8,906 nt of DNA from assembly GCA_023416175.1 (NCBI GenBank), contig JAEZIE010000281.1, positions 1-8,906 of the forward strand. Reading direction: 5' to 3'. Position numbers and translations under genes: made by a program. This document shows positions 1 to 5,384 of the stretch, piece by piece. Each line of letters opens with the position of its first letter. Within the stretch, counting starts at the first letter, position 1. Below the pieces are notes generated by a model, which saw only the letters and a program-made list of their open reading frames with translations, did no database searches and was not told where the DNA came from. Origin of the DNA: Bacillota bacterium. GTDB lineage: Bacteria > Bacillota > Clostridia > Christensenellales > CAG-138.

Positions 1-441
1 CAGGTCTTCCCTCACGCACTTAACGATTTGCAAATTTTCGTGTTTGGCCGCCTGGCTCATATCCGTCAGCGATATCTCTCTGGGAATATAGCAATTGTTC
101 TTGGTTCCATCCGCTTCCAGGCCATTCGGCAGGTAATCGCCGTAATGAGCGACGCCCTCCGCTCCCGTCGTCCAGGGCGAATCCGTAAGGCTTTGATAGA
201 TCGCCTGAAACAGTGTATCATCTTTTCTTTCGCAGCGGCCGGAAAAATAGAATGATTTTAAGCCGAAACCCAGCGTGCCGTTGCTGTTGAGCAGATAGGT
301 TCGAGGAGGCGTGGGCTCTGGCGTTTCCGATAACGCCGGCAGGGGTGTGGTTTGTGGAATGAAGGTGGGTTCTCTTTGCGGCGTTGTGCAGCCGTTGAGC
401 AAAATCAGCAGGCACAGCAGAAGAAATAGCATGTTTTTCAT
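1..441 (-). CDS. Putative lipoprotein, N-terminal part only (C-terminus beyond window edge)
   Basis: An open frame of 147 codons reads from ATG at 441 to the left edge without a stop. A GAGG ribosome binding site lies 7 bases upstream of the ATG. The first residues are a short lipoprotein signal peptide: a charged start (MKNM), a leucine-rich core (LFLLLCLLILL) and a lipobox-like LNGC with the cysteine at residue 18. A Thr/Pro-rich stretch follows (residues about 23-41, containing TPEPTPP), as expected for a flexible tether between the membrane lipid and an outer domain. The rest of the visible part (from about residue 42) has three cysteines and I do not recognise a family. It points away from the CDF gene and probably has its own promoter in the 442-570 gap. 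It should be anchored on the outer face of the cytoplasmic membrane; the function is unknown. Confidence 0.75.
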   Translation of the reverse strand, partial: MKNMLFLLLCLLILLNGCTTPQREPTFIPQTTPLPALSETPEPTPPRTYLLNSNGTLGFGLKSFYFSGRCERKDDTLFQAIYQSLTDSPWTTGAEGVAHYGDYLPNGLEADGTKNNCYIPREISLTDMSQAAKHENLQIVKCVREDL

Positions 442-473
442 GGGCCTACCTCGTTCCCTGACGTTTGATATTA

Positions 474-494
474 GGATATATGTCCTATGTATCC
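474..494. promoter_or_regulatory. Imperfect palindrome upstream of the lipoprotein gene
   Basis: The 21 bases have complementary ends (GGATA and TATCC) and partly matching interiors, centred about 43 bp upstream of the lipoprotein start. It overlaps the best weak minus-strand promoter match (TTTGGA at 497-492, 18 bases, TAATAT at 473-468). It could be an operator, but the centre does not match and no regulator is encoded nearby. Confidence 0.22.
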
Positions 495-510
495 AAAGTG
501 TATCGTAGTT

Positions 511-552
511 CAGATGATACAACATTCGCCGTCTTTCGGCAGAATCATTCTG
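511..552. repeat. Imperfect hairpin in the divergent intergenic region
   Basis: The outer arms CAGATGAT and ATCATTCTG pair with one bulged T, and an inner GCCG/CGGC stem closes a five-base loop. There is no T-tract on the plus strand, so it does not look like a terminator. It sits between the lipoprotein and the riboswitch-controlled transporter and may simply separate the two units. Confidence 0.3.
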
Positions 553-573
553 GTGTGGTGCAGGCTAAGTACC

Positions 574-602
574 TTGACAACAGTTTTTGCATATGATAAA
601 GT
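574..602 (+). promoter_or_regulatory. Candidate promoter for the NiCo riboswitch and CDF exporter
   Basis: A perfect -35 box TTGACA lies at 574-579. With the usual 17-base spacer the -10 box would be TAAAGT (597-602, 4 of 6 matches); GATAAA (595-600) with a 15-base spacer is the alternative. Transcription would then start near 609, about 56 bases before the aptamer. A CGCCC/GGGCG hairpin follows in the leader at about 627-651. Confidence 0.5.
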
Positions 603-664
603 GATGAAACTCTTTGCACCGCATCCCGCCCTTCGATATCATCGGGCGTGGACCAACAGTACAA

Positions 665-752
665 ACTGAGCAGGCGGATGAACCCGTATGGGTCATAGCG
701 CCGGGCCGCAATGCGGCAGCAGGTTGAAGTTATCGCACACCTGCGGGACAGT
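665..752 (+). promoter_or_regulatory. NiCo (czcD-type) cobalt/nickel riboswitch aptamer
   Basis: The RNA begins with ACTGAGCAGGC and ends with GGGACAGT, whose terminal ACTG and CAGT pair as P1. Between them are three hairpins that make a four-way junction: P2 at about 678-694 (ATGA-CCC with GGGTCAT, one bulge), P3 with GCCGC/GCGGC around 706-718 preceded by GCCGGGC, and P4 with GCAGGT/ACACCTGC around 719-744. These conserved strings and their order are, from memory, those of the published NiCo riboswitch class, which binds Co2+ and Ni2+ cooperatively. The aptamer lies directly upstream of a CDF-family metal exporter, the usual target of this class. It shares its 3' strand with an intrinsic terminator (736-781), so it should act as an ON switch when metal is bound. 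A covariance-model search would settle the class. Confidence 0.87.
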
Positions 753-781
753 AGTATGTTCCCGTAGGTGTGTTTTTTGTT
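736..781 (+). terminator. Riboswitch expression platform: intrinsic terminator
   Basis: The 5' arm (736-748, CACACCTGCGGGA) pairs with the 3' arm (760-772, TCCCGTAGGTGTG) over 13 base pairs including one G-U, with an 11-base loop, followed by TTTTTTGTT. The 5' arm is the 3' strand of aptamer helix P4 plus the conserved GGGA before P1. Folding of the aptamer and of the terminator are therefore mutually exclusive. Without Ni2+ or Co2+ the terminator should form and stop transcription before the exporter gene. Confidence 0.87.
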
Positions 782-834
782 ACGCTGAGTTGTGTAGGGT
801 CATGCGCTGTTATAAGACAATGGAGGTGACGATT

Positions 835-1734
835 ATGGAAAAAACAAGAGAACAAATTTCTGTGCGGGTATCCATGCATTGTATTATCGGCAATGTGATT
901 CTCTCGGCTTTCAAGCTTTTCGCAGGCCTTTTTGCACATTCTGCGGCAATGCTGTCCGATGCGGCGGAGTCTTTTTCGGACATATTCAGTACGCTTATCG
1001 TAATAGTCGGTATAAGGATGGCAAACAAAGAGGCGGATAAAGAACATCCTTATGGTCATGATCGGTTTGAATCCGTTGCCGCCATTATATTATCGGTCAT
1101 TGTCTTCGCTACGGGCATCGGTATTGGCTGGGATGGCGTCCTTAAAATTTTATCTTCAAAAGGTGGAACGCTTCTCGCTCCCGGCGTCTTGGCGCTTGTA
1201 GCGGCGGCTTTAACGATTATCGTAAAAGAAGGCATGTACTGGTATACTCGGGCGGCGGCTAAAAAAATCGATTCGAGCATTCTGCTGGCCGGAGCATGGC
1301 ATCACCGGTCGGATGCGCTGTCCTCTATCGGAACCTTTGCGGGTATCCTAGGCGCGCGGCTCGGTGTTCCTGTCCTCGATCCTGTGGCATCTGTGATCAC
1401 GTGTTTATTTATTCTAAAGGCGGCAATCAACATTTTCCGAAACGCAATCGAAAAGATGACCGACAGAGCTTGTGACGATTCGCTTGTCGAAGAAATTCGT
1501 GCCGTTATCCGCGCGCAGGCCTCTGTGATGGCTGTTGACCAAATCAAAACAAGGCTTTTCGGCGATAAGATTTATGTAGACGTGGAAATCAGCATGAACA
1601 ACAATGCATCTTTGGTTGAAGCGCACGGGACCGCGCATCGGGTGCATGACGTGATTGAAACGCAATTCCCAAAGGTCAAGCACTGCATGGTGCATGTAAA
1701 TCCCTCTGCTACTCAAAACAACGGCTCAATGTAA
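835..1734 (+). CDS. Cation diffusion facilitator (CDF) family metal exporter, probably Ni2+/Co2+
   Basis: This 299-residue protein has the usual length and layout of a CDF/ZnT/YiiP transporter: about six membrane helices in residues 14-205, then a cytoplasmic domain of roughly 90 residues that dimerises and binds metal. CDF proteins exchange divalent metal ions for protons and export them from the cytoplasm. Family signatures seen are the TM2 motif SDAAESFSDIF (41-51), EHPYGHDRFE (70-79) and the TM5 motif AWHHRSDALSS (154-164). By alignment to YiiP the transport site is E45 and D49 from TM2 with H156 and D160 from TM5; glutamate at 45 is unusual, since His or Asp is normal. The C-terminal domain ends HCMVHVNP, typical of the family. 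ATG at 835 is chosen because GGAGGTG lies 7 bases upstream; a longer in-frame start at 688 lies inside the riboswitch and is rejected. The NiCo riboswitch and its terminator upstream make Ni2+ and Co2+ the likely substrates (inference). Confidence 0.93.
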   Translation: MEKTREQISVRVSMHCIIGNVILSAFKLFAGLFAHSAAMLSDAAESFSDIFSTLIVIVGIRMANKEADKEHPYGHDRFESVAAIILSVIVFATGIGIGWDGVLKILSSKGGTLLAPGVLALVAAALTIIVKEGMYWYTRAAAKKIDSSILLAGAWHHRSDALSSIGTFAGILGARLGVPVLDPVASVITCLFILKAAINIFRNAIEKMTDRACDDSLVEEIRAVIRAQASVMAVDQIKTRLFGDKIYVDVEISMNNNASLVEAHGTAHRVHDVIETQFPKVKHCMVHVNPSATQNNGSM

Positions 1735-1800
1735 ATGAAGGCCGATATATGTTCTCCCTTTAGGATACTAGGGCTTTTGATTGGGCCGTGAGGTGAGAAA

Positions 1801-1836
1801 ATGAACCGGCGAAGTTATGTATCGCGCCTTTTCTAA
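1801..1836 (+). other. Eleven-codon ORF behind a strong ribosome binding site (possible gene remnant or tiny peptide)
   Basis: GAGGTGAG at 1790-1797 is followed at good spacing by ATG (1801) and the frame MNRRSYVSRLF before TAA at 1834-1836. The start signal looks real, but nothing coding follows on this strand because the convergent LCP-like gene begins at 1862. It may be the leftover start of a deleted gene, a very small peptide, or chance. The rest of the 1735-1861 gap shows no convincing terminator for either neighbour. Confidence 0.2.
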
Positions 1837-1861
1837 TTCTCATTCTCAAATTATCATTTTT

Positions 1862-2839
1862 CTACTGGGCGTTATAGAGTGTTTCCCGCAGCAGCGCCCC
1901 ATTGCGGGAAATATCCGCCTGAAGCGCTTTGTCCTTTCCCTCCACGGCTTTCCAGCTATCCTCGCAAGGGAGTATCAGGCTGCGGTATTCGATCTCTTCC
2001 GCCTTAAGGATTTCATACCCCCAATCATTTAGCGCGGCGAAATCCAAATTGGATTGAATGTTGCTGAAAACCAGGCTCAGCAGCGGGAGCATGGCCTCCT
2101 TGGTGGCGGTTTTCCGCATATTTAATATCGCGGAATGGATCAGCGCCAGGCTGCGCTCAAGGCTGCCCAGAGGCGCCTGGCCACTGAGATTGTCCATGGC
2201 ATGCACCATGCTCTGCACTCCGGTAAGGGTCGCCGGGCCAGCCTGCAGGCCTTCGCCGTTTTCTCCCAGGGCGTCGTTGATATAGCTGGCCTCGCTTGAG
2301 GTCAGCTCGATTGGGATGCCCCCCAACAGGTCAATCATGGCCGCCAGGGAGTGGGTGTCTGTACAGGCATAACTCTGCAGATCCAAGCCAAAGTTCTGGT
2401 TCATGGTATTTACCAGCAGGCCGGGGCCGCCCAGGGCATAGGCCTCACCCAAACTTTTTTGCCCGTAACCCTCCACCTCCACCATGGTTTCACTGGCCAG
2501 AGAAACTATGGTCAGCCTTTGTTCAAAGGCGTTAAAGGAGGCGATGAACACCATGTCGGCCGGTGCGCCCTCCTGCCCCAGCGGCTGGTTTTGCACGGCG
2601 ATGAGCACGCTGGTGATAAACTTGTCGATCTGCTCCTTGGAGTAGACCTGCACCTGCTGGCCCTCCCGCCCATTCTGGGCGCTCCAGCTTGATAGTTTGC
2701 TGATGCGGGAAAGCAGCACTCCACCAAGGACAATTCCTGCAAGCGTGATTCCCCCCAGGCACCAGATGGCCCTGATGAGCCAAAATCGGAGGCCTTCAGC
2801 TTTGGTTTTAATCGTTTTCTTATCGTTTCTCCCGTTCAA
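1862..2839 (-). CDS. LCP (LytR-CpsA-Psr)-like membrane protein lacking canonical catalytic arginines
   Basis: This 325-residue protein has a basic N-terminus, one membrane helix (about 20-44) and an outer domain that follows the LCP fold in order: ADMVFIASFNAFEQRLTIVS (94-113), SLASET (113-118), GGPGLLVNTMNQNFGLDL (137-154), LLGGIPIEL (171-179) and a late GVQSMVHA (207-214) plus LGSLERSL (224-231). Active LCP enzymes transfer undecaprenyl-linked glycopolymers to peptidoglycan. They carry SIPRDT, a YARxR motif and an RTxRQR motif. Here these read SLASET, VHAMD and SLERSL, so most phosphate-binding arginines are missing, although D95 is kept. It is probably a non-catalytic or strongly altered member. 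The start is TTG at 2839, with GGAGG 10 bases upstream. The TTG overlaps the TGA stop of the preceding gene (TTGA), so translation is probably coupled. No good terminator follows. Confidence 0.82.
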   Translation of the reverse strand: MNGRNDKKTIKTKAEGLRFWLIRAIWCLGGITLAGIVLGGVLLSRISKLSSWSAQNGREGQQVQVYSKEQIDKFITSVLIAVQNQPLGQEGAPADMVFIASFNAFEQRLTIVSLASETMVEVEGYGQKSLGEAYALGGPGLLVNTMNQNFGLDLQSYACTDTHSLAAMIDLLGGIPIELTSSEASYINDALGENGEGLQAGPATLTGVQSMVHAMDNLSGQAPLGSLERSLALIHSAILNMRKTATKEAMLPLLSLVFSNIQSNLDFAALNDWGYEILKAEEIEYRSLILPCEDSWKAVEGKDKALQADISRNGALLRETLYNAQ

Positions 2840-3963
2840 TTTGCGGTATCCTCCGGTGATGGCGTAGGCGACGGCGTGGGCTCAAACAGCTGCTCTGGCG
2901 CGAGGTAACTCCCGATGGTCACCATATCCGGCAGCTTTCGGGCGTCTCCTTCGCCCGAAGGCTGGTTGATGATTTCGCCGTTGAATACCATGATGGCGCT
3001 TCCGCCGCCGTCCAGATTATAGGCTTCCGTTAGTCCCAAGCGGAGGGAAAGATCGATCATTTCCTTAAAATTCATGCCGATGGAGTAGCCCTTTTGCCGG
3101 CCGTCTATCATAACGATGCAATAGTGTCCCGGTTCATAATAGCCCAGGATGCAGCGAGGGTTGCGTCCCTGAGGTTTGACGTCCTTTGCCGCTTTTCCGT
3201 TGCGCACCAGCGTGGGCCCAAACTGCCAGCCTTGCCAAGCGCCTTGTTCCATGGCGGTAACGGAACGAAAAGTATCGTATTCCTCCGTAAGCAGCTGCCC
3301 ATCGTAATACAACACGCAGGCGGCCCGCTGTGGCCTGGGCTTTTCTGTTGGCAGCGGTGTGGGCGTCTCTGCTAAGATGCTCTGGCCCGGTTCAAGCCAA
3401 GGCTCCGGCGTAGGGGTGGGGCGCAAATTGGCCTTGCGGTACAACATGCCGTTTCGAATCACAAGCCCGCCTAGGAAATCCCCGTTTACGGCCAAAATAG
3501 CATTGTTGTCCTGCGCGATTTTTTCTGCGGGCTCCCGTTTGCCCTGGTACTTGCCGCTGGAGAAGGCCGTCCGGAAGCAGTTGATGTTACGCATCCAGAT
3601 ATCGGCAACATAATACGTAACGCCATCCTCTTCCACCTTGTTCACCGCGATTCGCAGTTCATCGCTTTGGTAGCTGTATTCCGCGCCCGACCCCGTATCA
3701 TAATCCGGAAAGTGTACATTAGCAATATCCCCCGGCAGTGGCCTACGGGTGGGAACAGGGGTAGACGCGAGGGTAGGCGCGGGCGTGGGAGTGGGCTGCA
3801 AAACGGGCACAGGGGCAGCCTGTGCGGACAAGAGGATGTTTTTCTGCTGCTCCTGGTAAACCCGCCCAAGCAGATAATCGGCATACACCACCGCAAAGGA
3901 GGTGAGCGCTAAAAAACCCGCTATGATGCAGAGCGTAACGGTTTTTATTTTCCGGCGATCCAT
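2836..3963 (-). CDS. Membrane-anchored NAGPA/phosphodiester glycosidase-like domain protein
   Basis: The 375-residue protein has one N-terminal membrane helix (about 7-29), a Pro/Thr-rich linker (about 51-77), an NAGPA (DUF2233-type) domain (about 80-355) and a C-terminal PTPSPTPSP tail. Domain landmarks are AVNGDFLGG (158-166), VIRNGMLYR (168-176), FGPTLVRNG (248-256), GRNPRCILGY (266-275), MIDGRQKGYSIGM (285-297) and NLDGGGSAIMVFNGE (316-330). The family includes the human enzyme that uncovers mannose-6-phosphate; bacterial members are thought to act on cell-wall or exopolysaccharide sugar phosphodiesters. Unusually, a second Pro/Thr-rich stretch (about 181-212) interrupts the domain between the VIRNG and FGPT blocks. 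ATG at 3963 is preferred because GGAAG precedes it at normal spacing; an in-frame GTG at 3996 has no ribosome binding site. It is first in an operon with the LCP-like gene, which suggests joint work on surface glycopolymers (inference). Confidence 0.85.
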   Translation of the reverse strand: MDRRKIKTVTLCIIAGFLALTSFAVVYADYLLGRVYQEQQKNILLSAQAAPVPVLQPTPTPAPTLASTPVPTRRPLPGDIANVHFPDYDTGSGAEYSYQSDELRIAVNKVEEDGVTYYVADIWMRNINCFRTAFSSGKYQGKREPAEKIAQDNNAILAVNGDFLGGLVIRNGMLYRKANLRPTPTPEPWLEPGQSILAETPTPLPTEKPRPQRAACVLYYDGQLLTEEYDTFRSVTAMEQGAWQGWQFGPTLVRNGKAAKDVKPQGRNPRCILGYYEPGHYCIVMIDGRQKGYSIGMNFKEMIDLSLRLGLTEAYNLDGGGSAIMVFNGEIINQPSGEGDARKLPDMVTIGSYLAPEQLFEPTPSPTPSPEDTAN

Positions 3964-4040
3964 GCTTCTTCCATTACTTCCTGTACAAAAATTCACCTTA
4001 AGCCGTCGTCTGAGCCAAAGGCGGGGGATATTTCGTGGGT

Positions 4041-4069
4041 ATTATATCTTGTATTTCTTCATTGAACAA
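4041..4069 (-). promoter_or_regulatory. Candidate promoter of the NAGPA / LCP-like operon
   Basis: On the minus strand a perfect -10 box TATAAT (4046-4041) is preceded by a 17-base spacer and a weak -35 box TTGTTC (4069-4064). Transcription would start near 4034, giving a leader of about 70 bases before the ATG at 3963. Confidence 0.55.
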
Positions 4070-4250
4070 GACCTCTCGGATCATCGCCTGGGTTCCTGGA
4101 TAATGCGAAGCTCCGCATATTGATATATATGATGAAGATCCATTCTTTACACAGGTACCCTGCCGCTTGATCAATGCGGTTCGGCTTCAGTATGAGATAA
4201 ATCCCACCTACTGTGCCAATTCCTTGGAAGTGAAACAAAGCCACCATGTT
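4070..4250. other. Non-coding stretch with no recognised feature
   Basis: Together with its flanks this is part of a 416-base gap (3964-4379) between two minus-strand genes. Apart from a small hairpin with ATGCG/CGCAT arms near 4103-4118 I see no gene, repeat or regulatory element. Short open frames here have no ribosome binding site, and one of them runs through the terminator at 4251-4284. Confidence 0.5.
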
Positions 4251-4284
4251 ACAAAACAAAAATCCCACCGTCTTAGTGGCGGGA
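4251..4284 (-). terminator. Intrinsic terminator downstream of the GNAT-like gene
   Basis: Read on the minus strand, TCCC-CC pairs with GG-GGGA around one mismatch (4284-4263), followed by TTTTTGTTTTGT. It lies about 95 bases past the GNAT-like stop codon and is the first hairpin with a T-tract there. It also insulates the NAGPA operon promoter from upstream transcription. Confidence 0.65.
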
Positions 4285-4341
4285 CTTCTATATGAGCATG
4301 GCATTCATTGCTGACCAAGGGCTCGGTCCTCTTATCAAGGT

Positions 4342-4373
4342 CCCCCTTTGTTTGCCGTTACGAAGCAAGGGGG
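4342..4373. repeat. Hairpin just past the GNAT-like stop codon
   Basis: CCCCCTT (4342-4348) pairs perfectly with AAGGGGG (4367-4373) around an 18-base loop. There is no T-tract on either side, so it is not a standard terminator. It could protect the 3' end of the GNAT-like mRNA, which would then end at the terminator at 4251-4284. Confidence 0.4.
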
Positions 4374-4379
4374 TACGTA

Positions 4380-4655
4380 TTAGTCAATCGACAGCGAACG
4401 TGCAAAAACTGGGTTTTCATCAAACCAAGCGCGTGCAACAGGGCAAGTAACGCTTGCTGTAAGATTAAGGGACTGAATATGAGCAACCGCAACACGCATT
4501 AGGGTGCCAAGGAAGTTATTCCCTTGAAGAGACGGACTAATGAATGTATGGTTAAAATTTACTTGGTTTTCTGATGCGGGAAAGCATATTTCAGCCAGTA
4601 GGTTTCCGGATGCGTCTTCAACATAGACGCGGTTTGGTTGTATTTGAATCTCCAC
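4380..4655 (-). CDS. Small GNAT-like N-acetyltransferase (YjdJ / Acetyltransf_CG type)
   Basis: The protein has 91 residues, the size of the minimal GNAT group represented by YjdJ and Acetyltransf_CG, which keeps only the acetyl-CoA binding core. The pattern matches that group: strands with YVEDASGNLLAEICFP (11-26), then NFNHTFISPSLQGNNFLGTLM (about 33-53), the usual place of the HTFVxPxLRGxGxxxxLM acetyl-CoA loop, and finally CPVARAWFDENPVF (about 70-83) in place of the common CSYxxxWFxxHPEY. The loop reads QGNNFLGTL instead of RGQGLAxxL, losing the second glycine, so activity may be altered. GTG at 4655 is chosen because GAGGTGAG ends 3 bases upstream. It stands alone, divergent from the Cys-rich gene. 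The acceptor substrate is unknown. Confidence 0.78.
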   Translation of the reverse strand: MEIQIQPNRVYVEDASGNLLAEICFPASENQVNFNHTFISPSLQGNNFLGTLMRVAVAHIQSLNLTASVTCPVARAWFDENPVFARSLSID

Positions 4656-4673
4656 GTTCTCACCTCATGGTAA

Positions 4674-4682
4674 GTATACCAC
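4674..4682 (-). promoter_or_regulatory. Candidate extended -10 promoter of the GNAT-like gene
   Basis: On the minus strand TGGTATACT combines a TGn extension with a TATACT -10 box (4682-4674). No clear -35 box is present. Transcription would begin close to the ribosome binding site, giving a very short leader, so this call is tentative. Confidence 0.35.
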
Positions 4683-4776
4683 AGGAGGGGGCTTTTCGGA
4701 AGGACACATAAAAAGCAAGGCAACCGGTTTATACCAATTCTTGCCCGTACGGCGCATCGTAATGACCATAAATTGT

Positions 4777-4805
4777 TTGCTCATTCGTCTGTAAATGTAT
4801 ATGAT
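4777..4805 (+). promoter_or_regulatory. Candidate promoter of the Cys-rich small protein gene
   Basis: TTGCTC (4777-4782), a 17-base spacer and TATGAT (4800-4805) lie just upstream of the ribosome binding site GAGGTG at 4823-4828. The -35 box is weak and other pairings are possible in this AT-rich stretch. Confidence 0.4.
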
Positions 4806-4833
4806 ATAGTCACTAATGCAGCGAGGTGAAAGT

Positions 4834-5139
4834 ATGAAAATTGATGGTAATAAAAAAGAAAAGGAAGCTCTGGAGGCTTTCAGACTCGGAAATAATGCTC
4901 AAGGGCATAGGCTGCAGGATGAATTCGTTGCTGAAGTACGCGAGTCATTAAAAACAGAAGATCATTGTCCATGTATAACGCAATGCAAATATCACGGGAA
5001 GTGTTTGGAATGCGTTGCAATCCATCGAGCGCACAAGGACCATCTTCCATATTGCCTTTGGGACATGGTTAACGACCGGATTGCTGCAGTTTCTCAATTA
5101 ACCGAGCATAGTGTAGTGGGCGTCTTGCAGCACCAATAG
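4834..5139 (+). CDS. Small cysteine-rich protein, DUF6485-like, probable metal-binding
   Basis: The 101-residue protein has a charged, probably helical N-terminal half (residues 1-42) and a compact cysteine cluster: C45, C47, C51, C57, C60 and C74, together with histidines at 44, 54, 64, 67 and 70. The core HCPC-x3-C-x2-HGKCLEC and LPYC resemble a short conserved clostridial family with CxCxxxCxxHGxCxxC...H...LPxC, which I believe is DUF6485; the family number is from memory. Such spacing suggests zinc or iron-sulfur binding, and no enzyme motif is seen. ATG at 4834 is preferred over the in-frame ATG at 4816 because GAGGTG lies 6 bases before it, and the longer start would place that site inside the gene. 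It has its own promoter and terminator (5218-5245) and is divergent from the GNAT-like gene. Biological role unknown. Confidence 0.72.
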   Translation: MKIDGNKKEKEALEAFRLGNNAQGHRLQDEFVAEVRESLKTEDHCPCITQCKYHGKCLECVAIHRAHKDHLPYCLWDMVNDRIAAVSQLTEHSVVGVLQHQ

Positions 5140-5166
5140 CTTAAAAAAGTCTCTGACAGTACACCC

Positions 5167-5201
5167 TTGCATGAGAGGGTATGCCTTTTGCATACCTGCA
5201 A
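5167..5201 (+). repeat. Two-part hairpin in the 3' region of the Cys-rich gene
   Basis: GGTATGC (5178-5184) and GCATACC (5190-5196) form a perfect seven-base-pair stem with a five-base loop. TTGCA (5167-5171) and TGCAA (5197-5201) extend it below a one-sided internal loop. No T-tract follows, so it is probably a transcript 3' structure before the true terminator at 5218-5245. Confidence 0.45.
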
Positions 5202-5217
5202 AGTTATAATAGACAAG

Positions 5218-5245
5218 AGAAGCCGCCGTATTCGGCGGCTTTTCT
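5218..5245 (+). terminator. Intrinsic terminator of the Cys-rich small protein gene
   Basis: AGCCGCCG (5221-5228) pairs perfectly with CGGCGGCT (5233-5240) around a TATT loop, followed by TTTCT. It lies about 80 bases past the stop codon. Confidence 0.75.
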
Positions 5246-5384
5246 GATGCAGTTGCCACCGTCAGGAGACTGGGCCGGATCAACCACGCGCATTTTTAAT
5301 TTGTATCGCCTCATTGATCGTTGTCGGTCTTCTTCAATTCGTTTGATTCATTTTGTAGCAATCTTTTTCATTGCTGTTTTTCTT

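Noticed and set aside
688..834. N-terminal extension of the CDF transporter from ATG 688
   Set aside because: It would translate the riboswitch and terminator. The strong GGAGGTG before ATG 835 and normal family length support the shorter start.
2296..2692. Overlapping plus-strand open frames antisense to the LCP-like gene
   Set aside because: The minus-strand frame has domain matches, a ribosome binding site and operon context; the plus frames have none.
4000..4179. Minus-strand open frame from a TTG near 4179 (ends PPPLAQTTA)
   Set aside because: It looks partly protein-like but has no ribosome binding site and contains the TATAAT box taken as the NAGPA operon promoter.
4059..4304. 81-codon open frame on the minus strand
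   Set aside because: It runs through the terminator at 4251-4284, has no ribosome binding site and shows no recognisable domain.
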